From NCBI GenBank assembly GCA_963573315.1, contig OY752151.1, forward strand, positions 868,001 through 932,000: a stretch of DNA of 64,000 bases. The letters are read 5' to 3'. Shown in pieces: positions 19,238 through 30,953 of the stretch. The notes beneath the pieces are model-generated. The model made no database searches. It was not told the DNA's origin and was given only the letters and a program-made list of their open reading frames with translations. The position numbers and the translations under genes are program-made. The first letter of the stretch is position 1; every line of letters begins with the position of its first letter. The DNA is from Entomortierella parvispora. Taxonomy: Eukaryota > Mortierellomycota > Mortierellomycetes > Mortierellales > Mortierellaceae.

Positions 19238-21447
19238 TCACGCCGCAGATACTTTGCCCGTCGACAGCAAATGCGCCTCATTGTCCTGCGGACTGCAGTT
19301 GTTGGAAGGCATAGGGCCATGGGATCGACGAAGAAGGCGTGTAGATTGCCTCTTTGGATAACGAGCAAGGAGTGATGGAGAGAGAACGCCAGCATCCTCA
19401 GCCTCCATCAGGTTCGCCGTGGTCGGGGCCATGCTTTTCAAGCTGTCCACCACATCTTCCACCAACAGTGCAACCTGTGCAACCTCGCTCAATTCGGACT
19501 TCAATCGCTTTTCGTGGTCAAGGTCCTCCTCTCGTGCTTGCTGATCAGGATCTTCAGACAGGGGCTGCCCTTGAACAGCAGAGGGGATTTCTGACTGTGG
19601 CGGTGGCGTCTTTGGAGAGGGGGGGGATGATTCCGGGCTAGAGCAGGGGGATGTCGAACCTTCCTCGACGTTTAAGCGGCGGCGCTTATGATTTCCAACT
19701 GGGTCCTCGGTGGAGGGCACAGACTCGATCGTGGCGCAAGAGTCTGCAAGTGAATGATCAACGGATTCGGATGAATCACTTTGTCGACGGGCTGTACTCC
19801 GAGAAAGGCGCTTGCTCCGAGGTGACATTGAGATTCTTCTTGCTCGGATAGAGCTAGTGGGGGAGAGCGGGGGGGACATACATCCCATGTCCTCCATCTC
19901 TTGATCCTGGTCCTGCTCTTGACTTTCCATACGACTATTTGACTCTTGCTCATCGCGAACAGAATCCACGGTACCAATGGCTGGTTCCATAGGGCCCTCC
20001 TGTTGGTGGTGATAAGATTGAGCAGGCGGGCTCATCATGTCACTGTCTCCTTGCCATTCTTCCGAGTCTGATGTCTGCTCCACACTGTCGATGGCATCAA
20101 CGGCAGTATCGGTCGTTACAGAATTCTGAGCAGCATGCTGCGAAGAATACATGGAGGAGGGCAACGTCTGCGGTTGCTGAATAGGGAATTGGCCAGACAG
20201 TGCATCCATGATCTCTCTTGTTGTCAAAGGAATAGAACCAAGCGCATCCGAGGTTACCGCTGGGCCCGCCGTGGCATAGTTGCTGAGAACAAAGGTGGTT
20301 GCGACAGAGGTCAGGACATCCTCTGCGCGTGGCATGTCTGCTGTACTGACCGTTGAGGCACGAGGGATGGAACCATTGAGGAGGGAGTAAGGCGAGGAAT
20401 GTTCCAGCGAGGACGGAGGCGCAGGGGGTGTAGAAATAGACGCAGGCGCCGTAAAAGATGAAGAGGCGATCGTTGCAGCTGTCGTGGACATGAGCTGGGA
20501 GAGTGGCTCGTTCGGGTTGGCAGCCATAAGCAACTCGTAATAGCTCTGCTGCTGATGCTGTTGCTGCTGTTGCTGAGCCAAGTCGGATGGGGCTGAGAGC
20601 GAGGGTGGGATCGAGGACAAAGCGATCGAAGTAGTGTGTGGAGAGTGATCCAATGATTGCTGCAGAGCCTCGATCGAGGGGGAAGACGACTCTTCGGAGG
20701 CATATTCGGAGGTATATGGGACCATGGGGATGGAAGACATATGGTGTTGCTGCTGCTGCTGCTGGTGAAGATGTTGACTGAGTGCAAACATGGTCTGGTC
20801 TGGATCGTCTGTGGGTGAAGAAGACACTGTCGAGTCTGACGAGACGGGCACAGAGGTTGAGGAGGCGGATAGTGAGGGTGGAGGCGAGGCTGTACTCATG
20901 GAGAGGAGCATGTCTAGGTCCCAGTCGTAGGTCGACTGCGAAGAAAGGGCCGGGGCAGAGACGACGGTTGGCGAGGAAGACGGATCAGATGAAAGGTCCG
21001 AGTCTGAAGTCGAGTCGTCTCCAAGGTCCAGATGACCCTGCTCATAGCGCTGGCCATACCGTTGCTGCTGTTGCTGTTGCTGATAATGAGGGTGATATCC
21101 AGCCATGGCGGGGCGCAAGAAGGCCTGCATCCTGATCCGATGGAGCATGCTGTGGCGTGGGTGAGTGTATCGAGGTAGGACAAGGAAAGTGTGCGGTTAG
21201 TTTGCGATGCTCTTGTAGGAAGCTGTGCTTCCTGTGTCCTTGCTTGGTTCTGTAGTGACAACAAAAGAGACATTTGTTACGGTCCAACATACCATGTTAG
21301 TTGCACCTGGCGAAGCAGCGAGTGCGTCCTGCCCGAGGATGCATGTTGAAGCTTGAGCAGACAAAGGTCGGCAATACGCTCTGTCGAGTAGGGATATGAG
21401 GGATGCTGCGGGTAGTAGGAGGAAGGTGAGGACGCGGCCCAGTCCAT
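19238..21447 (-). CDS. Probable SERTA-domain transcriptional/cell-cycle regulator
   Basis: Two exons, 21447-21293 and 21149-19238, give 688 aa with a TG-C split codon at the junction. Residues about 22-65, assembled across the splice, match the SERTA pattern: ERIADLCLLKLQ, a short spacer, then HSLLRQVQLTCMLHRIRM. Animal SERTAD proteins have the same VLxxSLLKLQ...SLRxxVLxxNTLRxIQ layout, as recalled. The rest is disordered and acidic/Ser-rich with polyGln tracts, a basic patch ARRISMSPRSKRLSRSTARR (about residues 445-465), a second NHKRRRLNVEEG that resembles a nuclear localisation signal, and a predicted C-terminal helix around AQVALLVEDVVDSLKSM. Layout suggests a nuclear co-regulator. The gene model is solid; the domain call is moderately sure. 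Confidence 0.72.
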
Positions 21448-22852
21448 GGTATTTTGGTTCTTGGAGGAGGAGGAGGAAAAGGACAGACGAGATGGCAAGG
21501 GAAGAGGAGCAAAGGACAGAAGGAAGGTCAAGTGCAGGGCAGTAAGGTGAAGTAAAGAGAAGAGGCCAATTGGCCAGCGGAACGAGAGTGTGGTGAATGG
21601 GTGAACGGGTGAATAATGAGACAGACAGAGTTGCGGCTGTGCCTTTTCTTCACAATGGAGAGCGAGGAATCAAAGAAGGGGATTGGGTCGGGTCGGGGCG
21701 AGTACAGTATGTGCGGCGGTGGATGAGGATGGAGGAGGGCTGAAGGAAGGGAGGGAGGGAGGAAGGGCGGCGCAGAGGATGACGACAATGACGGATGGAG
21801 CAGGTGCAGGAGGAGGAGGAGGAGGAAGAAGAGGACAAGAAGGACGAGGAGGAGGAGGGGGAATGAGGCAAAGGCGGAAGAGGGGATGGAATCAGCAACG
21901 GAGGGAGGGAAACAAAGAAGAATGGGAAAAAAAGAGAGAGAGAGACGAAAGCAGACGAGAGGCGCCCTTCATTGGGAGAGAGAGAAAGAAAGAAGGGAGT
22001 GAGAGAGAGACGGGCTGTCTGTCACTCTCTGTCACTGTCTCTGCCTGCCTGCCTGCCCTCTCTCACCACACACGACCCACGCACACCAACCTCTCCTCCT
22101 CCTCACACTCTCACACCCCTGTGGGCAGGCAGGGGATGACTCCTCCCACCATGTGCATGCAGCTGTCGAATCCGCTGCTGATCGCTGGCCTGCTTTCTTT
22201 CTTTCCAAGGACAAGATACTCACACAAAGATAAACAGGAAAAATGAGGCCGCCTCCGTGTTCGTGTCGTTCGTGTCCCCACAGCATCCGTCCGTCCGTCC
22301 GTCCGTCCGTTCGCCCGTTTGACCCGTCCCTCCCTTCTTAGTCCTTGCCCTTTTGGCCCTTCATGGCCTAATAATATCTTCTGGAACATCTGATTGGTTG
22401 CACACGCGCTCCAAAGGATGCGCCTCTAAGCACGTGATAGTCTGCAGCATTTGCGATGAAATGAATTTCCCTTCTTTCCGATGCTGCATCCATGCGCGTT
22501 TCTTTTTTTTGGTCCCTCTTTTTGCTTTTATAATTTTCTTTTATTCTGTCAAAGAATAAATGGTTTTTTTTTTTTGAAAATGAAGGTATGTTTCTTCACA
22601 AATCCTTGCTTTGTCAATTGCGTCAAGCAATTAAAAAAAGTCAATGAAAGATAAAAAGAGGGGAGAGAGAGAGGGGAGACGTTCAACGCTGTCCCCCACC
22701 GCCACCCGTCAAAACAAACTGACTACATACAACTAAATACACGCACTAGATACAAAAAATGGGGGGGGGGGGGGGGGGAGAAGAAGAGAAACCCCCCCCC
22801 TTCCCCTCCATCTCAAACGCGCTCGAGAAGAGAACGAAAGAATGGGGCCAGC
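21448..22852. other. Intergenic, low-complexity; no gene seen
   Basis: 21448-22030 is a long G/A-rich tract (GGA, GAGA repeats), probably the 5' leader and promoter of the SERTA gene. A (CCGT)n microsatellite lies at about 22286-22312. 22490-22680 is A/T-rich. 22761-22800 holds the G18/C9 tract described separately. Confidence 0.6.
22761..22804 (-). repeat. G18 and C9 homopolymers able to form a stem-loop in the protease 3' region
   Basis: On + there are 18 G in a row at 22761-22778 and, 13 bp later, 9 C at 22792-22800. In the protease transcript this reads G9, a pyrimidine-rich loop, then C18, about 50-90 nt after the stop codon, allowing a 9-bp all-GC stem. The exact homopolymer lengths may be assembly-dependent. 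Confidence 0.6.
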
Positions 22853-24013
22853 TTAGATGGCACCGTTGAAAACCAACTTGTTGGGGGATCCCTTGAGGTT
22901 ACCGGTGATCTTGCCAACAGTCGCGGTCGAGGTCAACTTGTCAAAGACGGACTGGGCAGTTGGCAAGCTGTTGAAAGAGAGGTAGAGGGCGGCGACACCG
23001 ACAACGTGGGGGGTGGCCATCGAGGTACCAGAGATGGTGTTGCTGGCAGTGGTTGATCCGATCCAGGCAGACGTGATTCCGACGCCAGGTCCGAAAATCT
23101 CGACACACGAACCCCAAGAGGTGAAGGACGCGACCTTGTCAGTCTTGTCCGAGGCAGCAACCGTCAAGGTGTTGGCGGCACCAGAAGGCGAACCAGTGCA
23201 AGCGTCCTGGGTGGCAGTGTTACCGGCAGCGACGATCAATGGGATGTTGGCCTTGAACAGACGGCCAGCAGCATCATCAATGGCCTTGGACTTGCCTCCT
23301 CCGAGGGACATGTTCACAACCGACTTTCCGGCAACTGCGCGCTGGGCAACCCAGTCCATGCCGGCAACAACACCAGAGGTCGATCCGGAACCATCGGCAT
23401 CCAAGACCTTGACTCCGACAATGTTGACCTTCTTGGCAACTCCGTAGGTGGATCCTCCAATGGTGCCGGAGACGTGGGTACCGTGACCGTTCTCATCAGT
23501 GTTGGTAGAGCCGGTGATGAAGTTGGCGCCAAAGGTAGCACGGCCACCAAACTGGGAGTGGGCAGTGTACACTCCAGTGTCAACGACATAGGCGGTGACA
23601 CCCTCTCCGGCGGCATCATTGTAGAGGTAGGGCTTGGTCAAGTCCAAATTGCCCTGGGAGACACGAGTCAGACCCCAGGAGGGAGGGGAGGACTGGGATC
23701 CCTGGATAGTGACGATAGCGTCTTGTTCAACATAATCGACCTCGGGGTCGGCCAAGAGCTCCTTCAAGGCAGCGGGGTTGAGGGTGGCGGCGAAACCGGG
23801 GATCTTGCCAAACTTGCGGTGGATGGTGGGCTTGCGACCGCGACCGTTCTGGCGGCGGGCAATGTCATCGAAGCGAGGCTGGAAGGTATCGGCAGACTGG
23901 CCGTCCTTGAGGATGACAATGTAAGAGTCAGTGATGGGCTTGCCTCCGTTGTTGACGAGGGGAGCGGCCTGGACCAAGGCAATAACAGCGGCGATGAGGA
24001 TGGTGTACTTCAT
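22853..24013 (-). CDS. Secreted subtilisin-like serine protease (S8A, proteinase K type)
   Basis: Single exon, 386 aa, the usual length for a proteinase K-type preproenzyme. Signal peptide at residues 1-16 (MKYTILIAAVIALVQA); inhibitor I9 propeptide at about 20-105 (DSYIVILKDG, PEVDYVEQDAIV); catalytic domain from about 115. The triad is intact: Asp in AYVVDTGVY, His in NGHGTHVSGTIGG, Ser in SGTSMATPHVVG; the oxyanion Asn is in IVAAGNTATQ. It degrades extracellular protein and is likely released after propeptide cleavage. A TATA box sits 121 bp upstream. There are no C-terminal extensions. Confidence 0.96.
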   Translation of the reverse strand: MKYTILIAAVIALVQAAPLVNNGGKPITDSYIVILKDGQSADTFQPRFDDIARRQNGRGRKPTIHRKFGKIPGFAATLNPAALKELLADPEVDYVEQDAIVTIQGSQSSPPSWGLTRVSQGNLDLTKPYLYNDAAGEGVTAYVVDTGVYTAHSQFGGRATFGANFITGSTNTDENGHGTHVSGTIGGSTYGVAKKVNIVGVKVLDADGSGSTSGVVAGMDWVAQRAVAGKSVVNMSLGGGKSKAIDDAAGRLFKANIPLIVAAGNTATQDACTGSPSGAANTLTVAASDKTDKVASFTSWGSCVEIFGPGVGITSAWIGSTTASNTISGTSMATPHVVGVAALYLSFNSLPTAQSVFDKLTSTATVGKITGNLKGSPNKLVFNGAI

Positions 24014-24133
24014 TGTGGAGAAGAAAAGAGGTGTTCGTTTTGGTTGTTTGGTTGGGTTGAGTTGTGAAGTGAAGAGAAAGAGAGACCGATGTGAGATGAT
24101 GAGAAGAGGTGAAAAGTGGAGCTGCGTGTTCGG

Positions 24134-24141
24134 TATTTATA
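24134..24141 (-). promoter_or_regulatory. TATA box of the subtilase gene
   Basis: Minus strand reads TATAAATA, 121 bp upstream of the ATG at 24013, the same spacing as the TATA of the other secreted hydrolase in this window (2157-2164). Confidence 0.65.
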
Positions 24142-27100
24142 CAATTTTCTTGTTCCCAAAGGTGCAGGGTTGTCCGGTTGGAAAGAGCTCATCTTGCCCT
24201 GAGAAAGCTATGAGCTTTACCTGCAAAGGCTGGCTCATGACACGCTAGGATCCTCAATTACAAATGCACAATTAGTCTTGACCGATCGCGTCAGCTCAGG
24301 GTCCGATCCATTGTGTCAAGGGCTTTGAGTGAAAGATACTTTAGAAAAGTGAACGAAAAGTGGTCGTGAGAGCGGACGGCATTTCGGCAACATGCATTGA
24401 GTGCCCAATGTCGTGTTTATCTGAACCGTGAATCGTGCCAAGGCATGGCTACACAAAAAAATGACCAAGGAGGACTTATCCTCGGTAACAGGTGGGTCAA
24501 TATGCAGAATGGACCCGTGATGGGATCTAGACGCATTATCAAGGTATGGTCTGAAGAATACATTGGTACACACACACGCCAGTCCACTGGACTGTTCGAG
24601 AGACGCGTGTCAAATGCAGGAACGGAATCAATCTCCAAAATGTCTGTTGGGCTGGCTATTCGTTCAGGGGGTGAACGCCATGAGTGAAAAGATTACAATA
24701 CCGGGTTAGCACAGTCTAACTATTGTTGTTACCGTCCCTTGTCAACATTGCTCAGCGAAATGAGGACACAATCAATGGTTTTCACCTGTCCAAGATTGCC
24801 GGTAGGCCTTCGCCGCCCTGTCAATCGCACAGGACAGAGTAGAGAATACACACGAGCAATGAATTTTAGAATGCAAACATGCAGGTGTGGTCCCTTGCAT
24901 GAGCCCATCTTTCAGAGTTTGTTTGGACTAGTGCACACAGTATTGAGTGCACTCTGTTTGTTAGCGTATGTTTTTGCACTCTGACCTTCTACTTTTCCCT
25001 TCGATCGTGCGTGTTTTTTTTGTTACCAGGGAAATGGAGTTTTTTTTTCCCTGGAGCTCACAACAAACTCCCTCTCCTCAACTTTGTTTTTTTTTTTTTG
25101 TCGGATTGGCGTGCTTGTCGTGATTTGTTGACTATTGATGGGTTTTTGATGGCCGTTGTCAATAAGACTAGAAAAAAAAAAAAAAAAAAACAGCAGCCCT
25201 TGGATTCTTTGGTCGATCATTTCTTGGCCAACCATTACTGTTTACTTTCTCTCAGGGCGGTTCGTGTGCCACTTGCCCCCCCCCCCCCCTTAGCCCACAC
25301 TTCCCTCCACGCCTTGCGGTTAAGAGAACAAGAAAGAAAGGGAACAACAAACCACCGAGCGTTTGTTGGTGGTCTGTTTAAACTCTGGGATGTCTTCAGG
25401 GTCTCGCCTCTGTCTCCCTCGCCCGCTTTTGGGCGTCACACTTTACGCGTTTCTTGTCTCTGTTGCTTTTCAACCCAGGTATCTATTATCAACGAGCACC
25501 CTCAATGGCATCAACAAAAAACACTGGATTCTCTTGTTCGAAAGCGAGGAATGTTTTTTGCAGCCTCTGTAAACAACTGTTTATAACATCATCCACCCGA
25601 GAGTGAACAAAGGCAAGCAAAGACAAGAACAAACATTCCTAAGCGCGCACATTCCATCGCCGTCTTCTATTTTTCCCCGCCCTCCAAGCGCCGCGAAGTT
25701 CGTTACTTGTGCGAAATGGTGTGCTTTGATGTTTATTCCCGTCAACAAGCCGTGTGAATTTGTCTGTGTGTTTTTGCGAAAGGGAAAACAACGAGGATGG
25801 AACTAGGTCGAGGTGTGGCGGATGAATGGAGGAAGAGGGAGACCGGGCGATATTGTTCACAGCAATTCGTCATCCGTCCCCATCCCCGTCTTCAGTTACC
25901 CACGCTTGTTGTTCCCAACATCCTCTCCACCCTTCCTTCCTTCCTCCCTCCTCTCCTGAGCCAAGGGGGAGGGGGGTCAACAATCATCAACACATGTTAT
26001 TCGTCATCCAACGGCAAAAGAAACGGTTCGCTCTTTCATTCCCTTTCTTTTTTTTTTGCAAGATCTAATGTTTGAATTAAACAATAAAATGTTCAGTTGA
26101 AGATATTTTCCCAAGACGACAAATAGGCAAACTCGCACCATTTCGCCATTCCTTGTTTTGATTTTTTTCCCAGGGAAGAGATCGGGGGAGGGAAAGGAAT
26201 GAACCGTTCAGAAACAGACACCTAAATAAAAAAAAAGACGCTAGTACCTGACTATCACTTTAAAGTCGACTGAGGACTGCATTGGTGTTGCGCATGGTTG
26301 AGCATCCATCTAAACCGCACCTCCAGATATCTTCCAGAATCGGATTAGTAAAACAACTCCCATATGAAAGACATGCAGAAAAGAAGTATATCCGATCCTT
26401 GCAGCAAGGAGACGAAGGATTCTACTGGGCAACTCCCTCAATGCAAGCCATGCAAGAAGTCACCAGGACATGCATCATCCATTTGACCACTCACAGCTCA
26501 CCCTTCGCCTCTTCCAGAGTGAAGAAAAGGCAGACCACCACTGCTGCTGTGTAATGTGTAATGCTTAGAATGAAAAAATGGACCCACGTATCTCCTGGTC
26601 GGTACCCATGTCGGCCCCTGCTGACCAAGATTTTCTGCGGGAGCAGGTGATGGGTGGAGGCGTCGAGTATCAATCATCCGTTTGCAAAATGAGAAGGCAA
26701 TCGATCATGGGCGCCTGCCGCCGCTGCGTGCGAAAAGCAGGGACGATTTACGAGACTTGTCTGCATGCACTTTACCAGCACGCGAATACCCGAACACCTC
26801 CCTCCTTCCTGTCAATTTCTCGTTGCTCCTTCCAGTGCACATGTGAACGATCAAAAAATCTCTGACAGGAAGTAGTTGTCCAGACCTTTATCCCCCTTCA
26901 ATGCAAGGGATCTGCTGGGATGGGCGGAGCGAGCAAGAAATAAACAAAATCTCCCCGAGAATCGCGCCATTTCCCGGGAATAAAGAGACGCATGTAGTGC
27001 GCACAATGTACTTTTTGGTGCACACCCTCATTGGCGTCCCATAGCAACAATACGCAGCGTCTCGACCGTGTTTATCAGGAACAATCACACTAAATACCTT

Positions 27101-28533
27101 CGGGAAAGAAAACGAAAACGATTCAGAAAAAAAACTCCCTTCTGAGCGAAAAATGTCTGTAGCACAGAAATGGAGAGCAAGTGCCTCCTTTCCCTGTTCT
27201 TCAATCCCTGGTTAACCCGAAAAAGCTCTCACGACGACGTCGTCTCACGAAGAGCGAAAATGGCGAGACTCTCAAGACCTGCAAAACTATGCATCCATGA
27301 CACCATTCAGAACACACAGCACCGAGCTCTTTGTATCCAACAAAAAAAAAAGGTGAGAGCATCTCTTCTTTGACACCTTTGCGCCCAAGGTCGGGAAGGC
27401 GAATGAGAGATTGAAGGTCATGGTCCATTGAGACACGGAAAGTCGACCTCTGATTCAGCCCTCGATGGTCCCTGCGTCATGGCTCTCCCCAGTTGACTTT
27501 TTCTAGAATTCTCAGCTCCAGCCAGCAATAAACAAAACAAATAGGCACGCGTTTAATCCTCTTCACAAATTTAAGGCAATTTGTTCTCAAAGTTCTCTTT
27601 GGCGCAAACATCCGCGCGAAACCTATTTTTTTCCCCTTTTGCCTAGACGCCAACAATTGCCCGCGTCGCGTTTATGTTGGGGCGGGACAGAAAGAGAGGG
27701 CGTTAGGATCATGATTGTCTATCTCCCCAATGCTGAACCCAGAGAACTTGGCCAACATTCATTCGTTCATCACAGCGTTTCTCGTCCTAAAAAAAGTCTT
27801 TCTCGTTATTGCACCCAGCAGATACACGCGTTTTGTTTGCGGTTGGAAGGGAGATTTGCAGTGCTGGGCGGTCATTCAGCAGAACGATTGAACCCAATGG
27901 CTCACGAGGCGGCCGGGAGGAGCGGACAAGACTTCCCACAGGTTATCGTCTAGTCCAGTGAGGTGAGCGACGGTCTTGGGGAAAAGTGGCAGAGAGTCGA
28001 GAATAAGAACAGATGATTGAGAGGAATAAGAGAATGAAGGCTTTCTCACAGCAGATCCTTCTCCGCCTTGCAAACCAATCGTTCAGCCGTTCTTTCGACT
28101 AGGCGCGAAAAGCATCTTTGATCTCTATATCCCTCAAACCGTATGACCATTAGGGCCAAGGACGAAGAAACAAGGCCGTCGGGAGCTGTACGTCGCTCTA
28201 ACCGTCATCTCAACTTCTCTGCGCCATGGCTTTCATCTTGCGCTTGGGCTTGCAGGGATAGAGACAAAAGACACCTCGGTTGGAAAGACACTGCGGTCGC
28301 GTGCTTCTCGCTTTTTAAGCGGCGATGGGACTGGACTGAAAGCAATGCGTCTTTACATGTATGGCGAAAGGCGCGTGTGTGTGTGGGTAAACTTTGAATG
28401 AACGTTTATTTGCTGTCCACATCCATTTATCCATGAGCTTTTAGATCATAGCTTAGATGGTATCCTCCTCTGGCATCTGGCTAGTCCTCTAGGGTTGTTC
28501 TAGATGCCTTCCAACATATATTGTTTGCTTTTT
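24142..28533. other. Gene-poor 4.4-kb interval
   Basis: No open frame here shows recognisable domains, plausible splicing or family motifs; the longest frames (up to 190 codons near 25011-25586) are low-complexity. Homopolymers are frequent: T runs near 25083-25100, A18 at about 25172-25189, C14 at about 25276-25289. I saw no tRNA, snRNA or 5S RNA signatures, but structured or long non-coding RNAs cannot be excluded by eye. Confidence 0.5.
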
Positions 28534-30400
28534 TCAGTTTTTCAAGGTTGACCCGCCAATCTTAAAGTCCAAACGGGAAAGGACCATGGATGATGCAAAC
28601 AGGGTCATAAGCAAAGTGGCGGCAGCCAATGGCTTGGTCAAGTAAGACGAAAAGGCGTATTCGTACTCAATGTACATATCCTGGGCATGTTCCTCAATCA
28701 AGTTCTTGGCCAAGAGTGTGATCGTGTAGCGCCCAGCGCTGTCCATGTACGTCTTGGTGGTCGAATGTTCAATATGTTCAACCTCATAAGGCATCTCCAA
28801 CTTGACGTTCCTGTTTAGGAAGAAGAAAAGAAAAGTGGTTAAAAAAAGATAGAAAGGAACTACCTTTTTTTTTCCCATTCCAAAAAAACCAGAGTCACTT
28901 ACTTGGCGCCCTCAGGAAGGACAATACGGACCTCAACATCCTCGTAAGTGGTCTCCTTGATAGGTACAAAGACGGGGACCTTGAGAATGTACTTGTCACC
29001 GCTGCTCAACTTGCGAAGATAACCATCCAAGGGGACGTTGTATCCAGTATACCAAGTGGTGTTCCAGCCACCAAAGAGGGGGAAGCGAGGCTTAAGGTTG
29101 AATTGAATGTGGTCGTCCCGGTGCTGAATGCTGGAGGTCGAAATGTTACCGATCTCATCACGGTAGTAGATATCTCTGGCCAATTTTGGGATCTGAGTCG
29201 CGAATTCCAAGATGCCGTTGCCATCGCGAATGCCCAAAGGGTTACGCTGGAAGTCGATTCTGCTGAAGTGTCCCTTCAACCTAGTGGCACACAGTTTTGT
29301 TTGATAATAATCAGCTTTGAGTCAATACAAAGGGTCTTGCAGTCACACACTTCGCCAACACCAATGGATACATGACCCCTAGCTCTTCCACTTACTGAGC
29401 GCCGTTGTTGACAAAGTTGACGTGCTCCTCGATGGCAAGGTTGTTGCCCCATTGAGAGACCTCGATATCACGACGAAGGTGACGAACATGGCTGACGGTG
29501 CCGGGCAACTCATACTGGATTTCAAAGATACCGTGCTCTAATGCTTTGACATCCGTGTAGGGTCCAAGGACGACCTGGTTAGCCTTGACCACCAAGGCGC
29601 TCTCCTCAGGGTGCTCGTGAACCTCCAAAACAGAGTTGGGGGTGCTATTTGAGTAGATAGCAACAGATGAGGCAGTCAATACATGGAGAAGAAAGGGTTG
29701 TCAAGAACGATAAAAGCAGTTCAGATGGTCAACTGGGCTTGATCCTTACATGACAGTCGTCTTTTGCTTGGAGGTGGGGTAGGCGGTCAACGCGAAGGGG
29801 TTTCCAAAAAAGACAAATTGCTGCTTCTCTGCTTGGCCGACGTGGGTAGGGAATGGGCGGATAATGTTGGCAAGAGAGGCTTTGATGGTGATCTGGACCT
29901 TGTCACCAGGCGTCAAAGGTGTCGCCAACTTGATCCTGTAGTATTGGAACTGGCTGTGGGAAAGTAATGTGCACAATAGTCAAAGGTTAGTAGTTTATCT
30001 CGGCATCATGTCCACGCGTCCTATTTACCCGTCAACATCCAGAATATGCAACTTACGCATCGAAGAACTCGGGGTCCTTGGTGACCTCGAGAGTCTCTTT
30101 GGTCTTTCTGTTCTCGGCCGAAATGTAGGCCAAGTTGTCCTCGTAGACCTGGTCGACGGGGAAGTAATAGTCGGACACGTCCTCGGAGGCGATGTTCTGA
30201 ATGGCGGCCGAGGTGATTTCACGAATCAACGGCTTGGAGAGGTCGAGAGTGCGGAGCAAGTTCGTGATCTTGAAAACTTGGGGCACGATGGGCACATCCT
30301 CATCGGACCAGTTGAGACCGTCGGCCGAGACGACTGCAGATGAGATGAGGAGCGAGGCGACGATGGCCACGAAGGTGTGACGCGAGATGAAGAAGTGCAT
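28534..30400 (-). CDS. OST1: Oligosaccharyltransferase subunit Ost1 / ribophorin I
   Basis: Ost1 is an ER membrane subunit of the oligosaccharyltransferase complex that N-glycosylates nascent proteins. Five exons (30400-30057, 29953-29750, 29644-29396, 29280-28903, 28810-28534) give 483 aa, close to yeast Ost1 (476). Residues 1-26 are a signal peptide ending near SSAVVSADG. Family landmarks: QVFKITNLLRTLDLSKP, YYFPVDQVYEDNLAYISAEN, LGPYTDVKALEHGIFEIQYE, LRRDIEVSQWGNNLAIEEHV, SRIDFQRNPLGIRDGNGI, FPLFGGWNTTWYTGYNVPL, then a single C-terminal membrane segment (LAAATLLMTLFASSMVL) and a short cytosolic tail. It follows DRG1 in the same orientation with separate promoters. Confidence 0.95.
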
Positions 30401-30953
30401 TGGATGGGCAATAAAGAGGAAAGAGGGGATGATGACAAAGGAAGGGAAGGGGAATCTCCAGAAACGATGAGAAAGATCCTTTAGGGAGTGCCTGTCAGAG
30501 AAAAGTGTCCGTCCTGTAGTCCGCGGTCTGTCGTCGGTGGGTCCTGGCTGGCAGTCTGCGGGAGGAGCGAGGGAGAGGGGATGAAGAAGAACAGGGACTG
30601 GATGGATGGATGGATGGAGCGGAGAAGGATGAAGGGGCAGATGAGATGATGAGTGGGACGCGACTGTTTCTGGAGGGAAGGGCGCACAGGGGGTGAGAAT
30701 TGAACCAGCCAGGACCGAAATTATTTCCCCCTTGCTACATATTTGCATCATCATTCCTGTACGTCGATCCTCCTTCTCTTTCTCTCTCTTTCTCAATCTC
30801 TCTTTTTCTCTCTCTCTCTCCATCACATATTCACACACACACAACTGACTACACTCTTTCCGTCTGTTTGGAATGAAATGAATTTTTGTTCAAATTGGCT
30901 GTGCACTCCTCCGAAGGACCACTATATATATGCTACGTCGTCATCTTCTGTTC
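30401..30953. other. Intergenic with microsatellites
   Basis: Between OST1 and DRG1, both on minus. Contains a (GGAT)n tract at about 30600-30618 and a CT-rich tract at about 30776-30823. No further gene is seen. Confidence 0.6.

Noticed and set aside
23474-24067. 197-codon plus-strand frame over the subtilase
   Set aside because: Opposite strand of a complete S8 protease; no independent evidence.
25011-25586. 191-codon frame in the gene-poor interval
   Set aside because: Built from homopolymer runs (T, A, C) and without motifs, splice context or signal peptide.
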